Below are positions 63,749-64,000 of a DNA stretch of 64,000 nt, piece by piece; the stretch's first letter is position 1; every line of letters starts with the position of its first letter. The stretch is taken from NCBI RefSeq assembly GCF_001758425.2, contig NZ_MDSS02000013.1, positions 1-64,000 on the forward strand, read 5' to 3'. The translations under genes and the position numbers were made by a program. The stretch comes from Nesterenkonia sp. PF2B19. GTDB taxonomy: Bacteria > Actinomycetota > Actinomycetes > Actinomycetales > Micrococcaceae. Below the pieces are notes generated by a model. The model was given only the letters and a program-made list of their open reading frames with translations. It was not told the DNA's origin and did not search any database.

Positions 63749-64000
63749 TCACTCGGTGATCGGCTCAAGGTTCGCCTGCACCGAGTCCAGCAGTGACTCG
63801 GCATCGGCGGAGTCGAGGTCTTCCAGCTGGGAGTTGAGGTCGGCGATCACGTCGGCCGCGCCGGCCTGGTGCGGTGGGAACTGGGCGTACTCGGCACCGT
63901 CGAGGAACGCGGTCAGCTCGGGATTCTCCTCCGACCACTGAGCCGCGGCCGACTCCACCGAGGGCATCGGGCCGAAGCGCTCGGAGAACTCGAGCTGCTG
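63749..64000 (-). CDS. Sugar ABC transporter solute-binding protein, C-terminal part
   Basis: The last 83 residues of a protein that starts beyond the window: FSERFGPMPSVESAAAQWSEENPELTAFLDGAEYAQFPPHQAGAADVIADLNSQLEDLDSADAESLLDSVQANLEPITE. This matches the end of family 1 extracellular binding proteins, where a final helix pair contains LNSQLEDL and LLDSVQANL. The position upstream of two MalFG-type permeases makes the role clear. The sugar is unknown. Confidence 0.8.
   Translation of the reverse strand, partial: QQLEFSERFGPMPSVESAAAQWSEENPELTAFLDGAEYAQFPPHQAGAADVIADLNSQLEDLDSADAESLLDSVQANLEPITE

Overview
The window is high-GC DNA with strongly G/C-biased third codon positions, frequent GTG starts and GGAGG-type ribosome binding sites. 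An HspR-controlled dnaK-grpE-dnaJ-hspR cluster with HAIR operators, a MocR regulator and a hisD with typical actinobacterial sequence place it in the Actinomycetota. The BCCT and AbgT transporters and the acidic lipoproteins and GrpE suggest a halotolerant member of the Micrococcales (Nesterenkonia/Micrococcaceae-like). The genus is inference.

Layout. Positions 1-5.1 kb are an IS graveyard: an unknown IS end inserted in an IS3 transposase, which itself sits in an ISL3 transposase; a tRNA-3'-end-like fragment; a second ISL3 remnant; one intact IS3; and a broken FG-GAP gene. Embedded are an ABM-domain enzyme and a divergent GlxA-like AraC regulator. 5.2-8.4 kb holds LtrA, an NTF2-like protein, an SDR and a divergent TetR. 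8.6-12.3 kb holds HAD+TetR, MocR and a frame-disrupted DMT permease. 12.4 kb is a class B PBP lipoprotein. 14.4-21.2 kb is a carnitine-to-betaine locus (cdhC-cdhA-cdhB order), a regulator fusing an XRE and a TetR HTH, trmB and a BCCT carrier. 21.4-24.3 kb is AbgT plus an M20 carboxypeptidase (p-aminobenzoyl-glutamate use). 24.4-28.9 kb is the Hsp70 operon. 29-33.7 kb is gabD/gabT and a POT peptide carrier. 33.8-35.8 kb is a multicopper oxidase with a membrane partner. 36.9-44.1 kb is a complete erythronate/threonate (tetronate) regulon. 44-53.5 kb is housekeeping and stress genes ending in hisD. 53.5-54.4 kb is a phosphotransferase gene bracketed by two near-identical palindromic repeats. 54.4-59.8 kb is a tripartite tricarboxylate transporter operon led by a dehydrogenase-RraA aldolase fusion, under a divergent IclR. 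59.8-64 kb is a sugar ABC transporter with a glycogen-debranching-type enzyme.

Two cross-cutting observations matter to any user. First, at least ten otherwise conserved genes are interrupted, and most are restored by adding a single base, often in a short G or C run. These are more likely sequence errors than pseudogenes, so I give the restored gene spans. Second, long near-perfect palindromes sit between genes at six or seven places and form a recognisable family.

Best candidates for something undescribed: the dehydrogenase-RraA fusion with TctABC, and the XRE-TetR fusion regulator with its nested inverted repeats at the carnitine locus.
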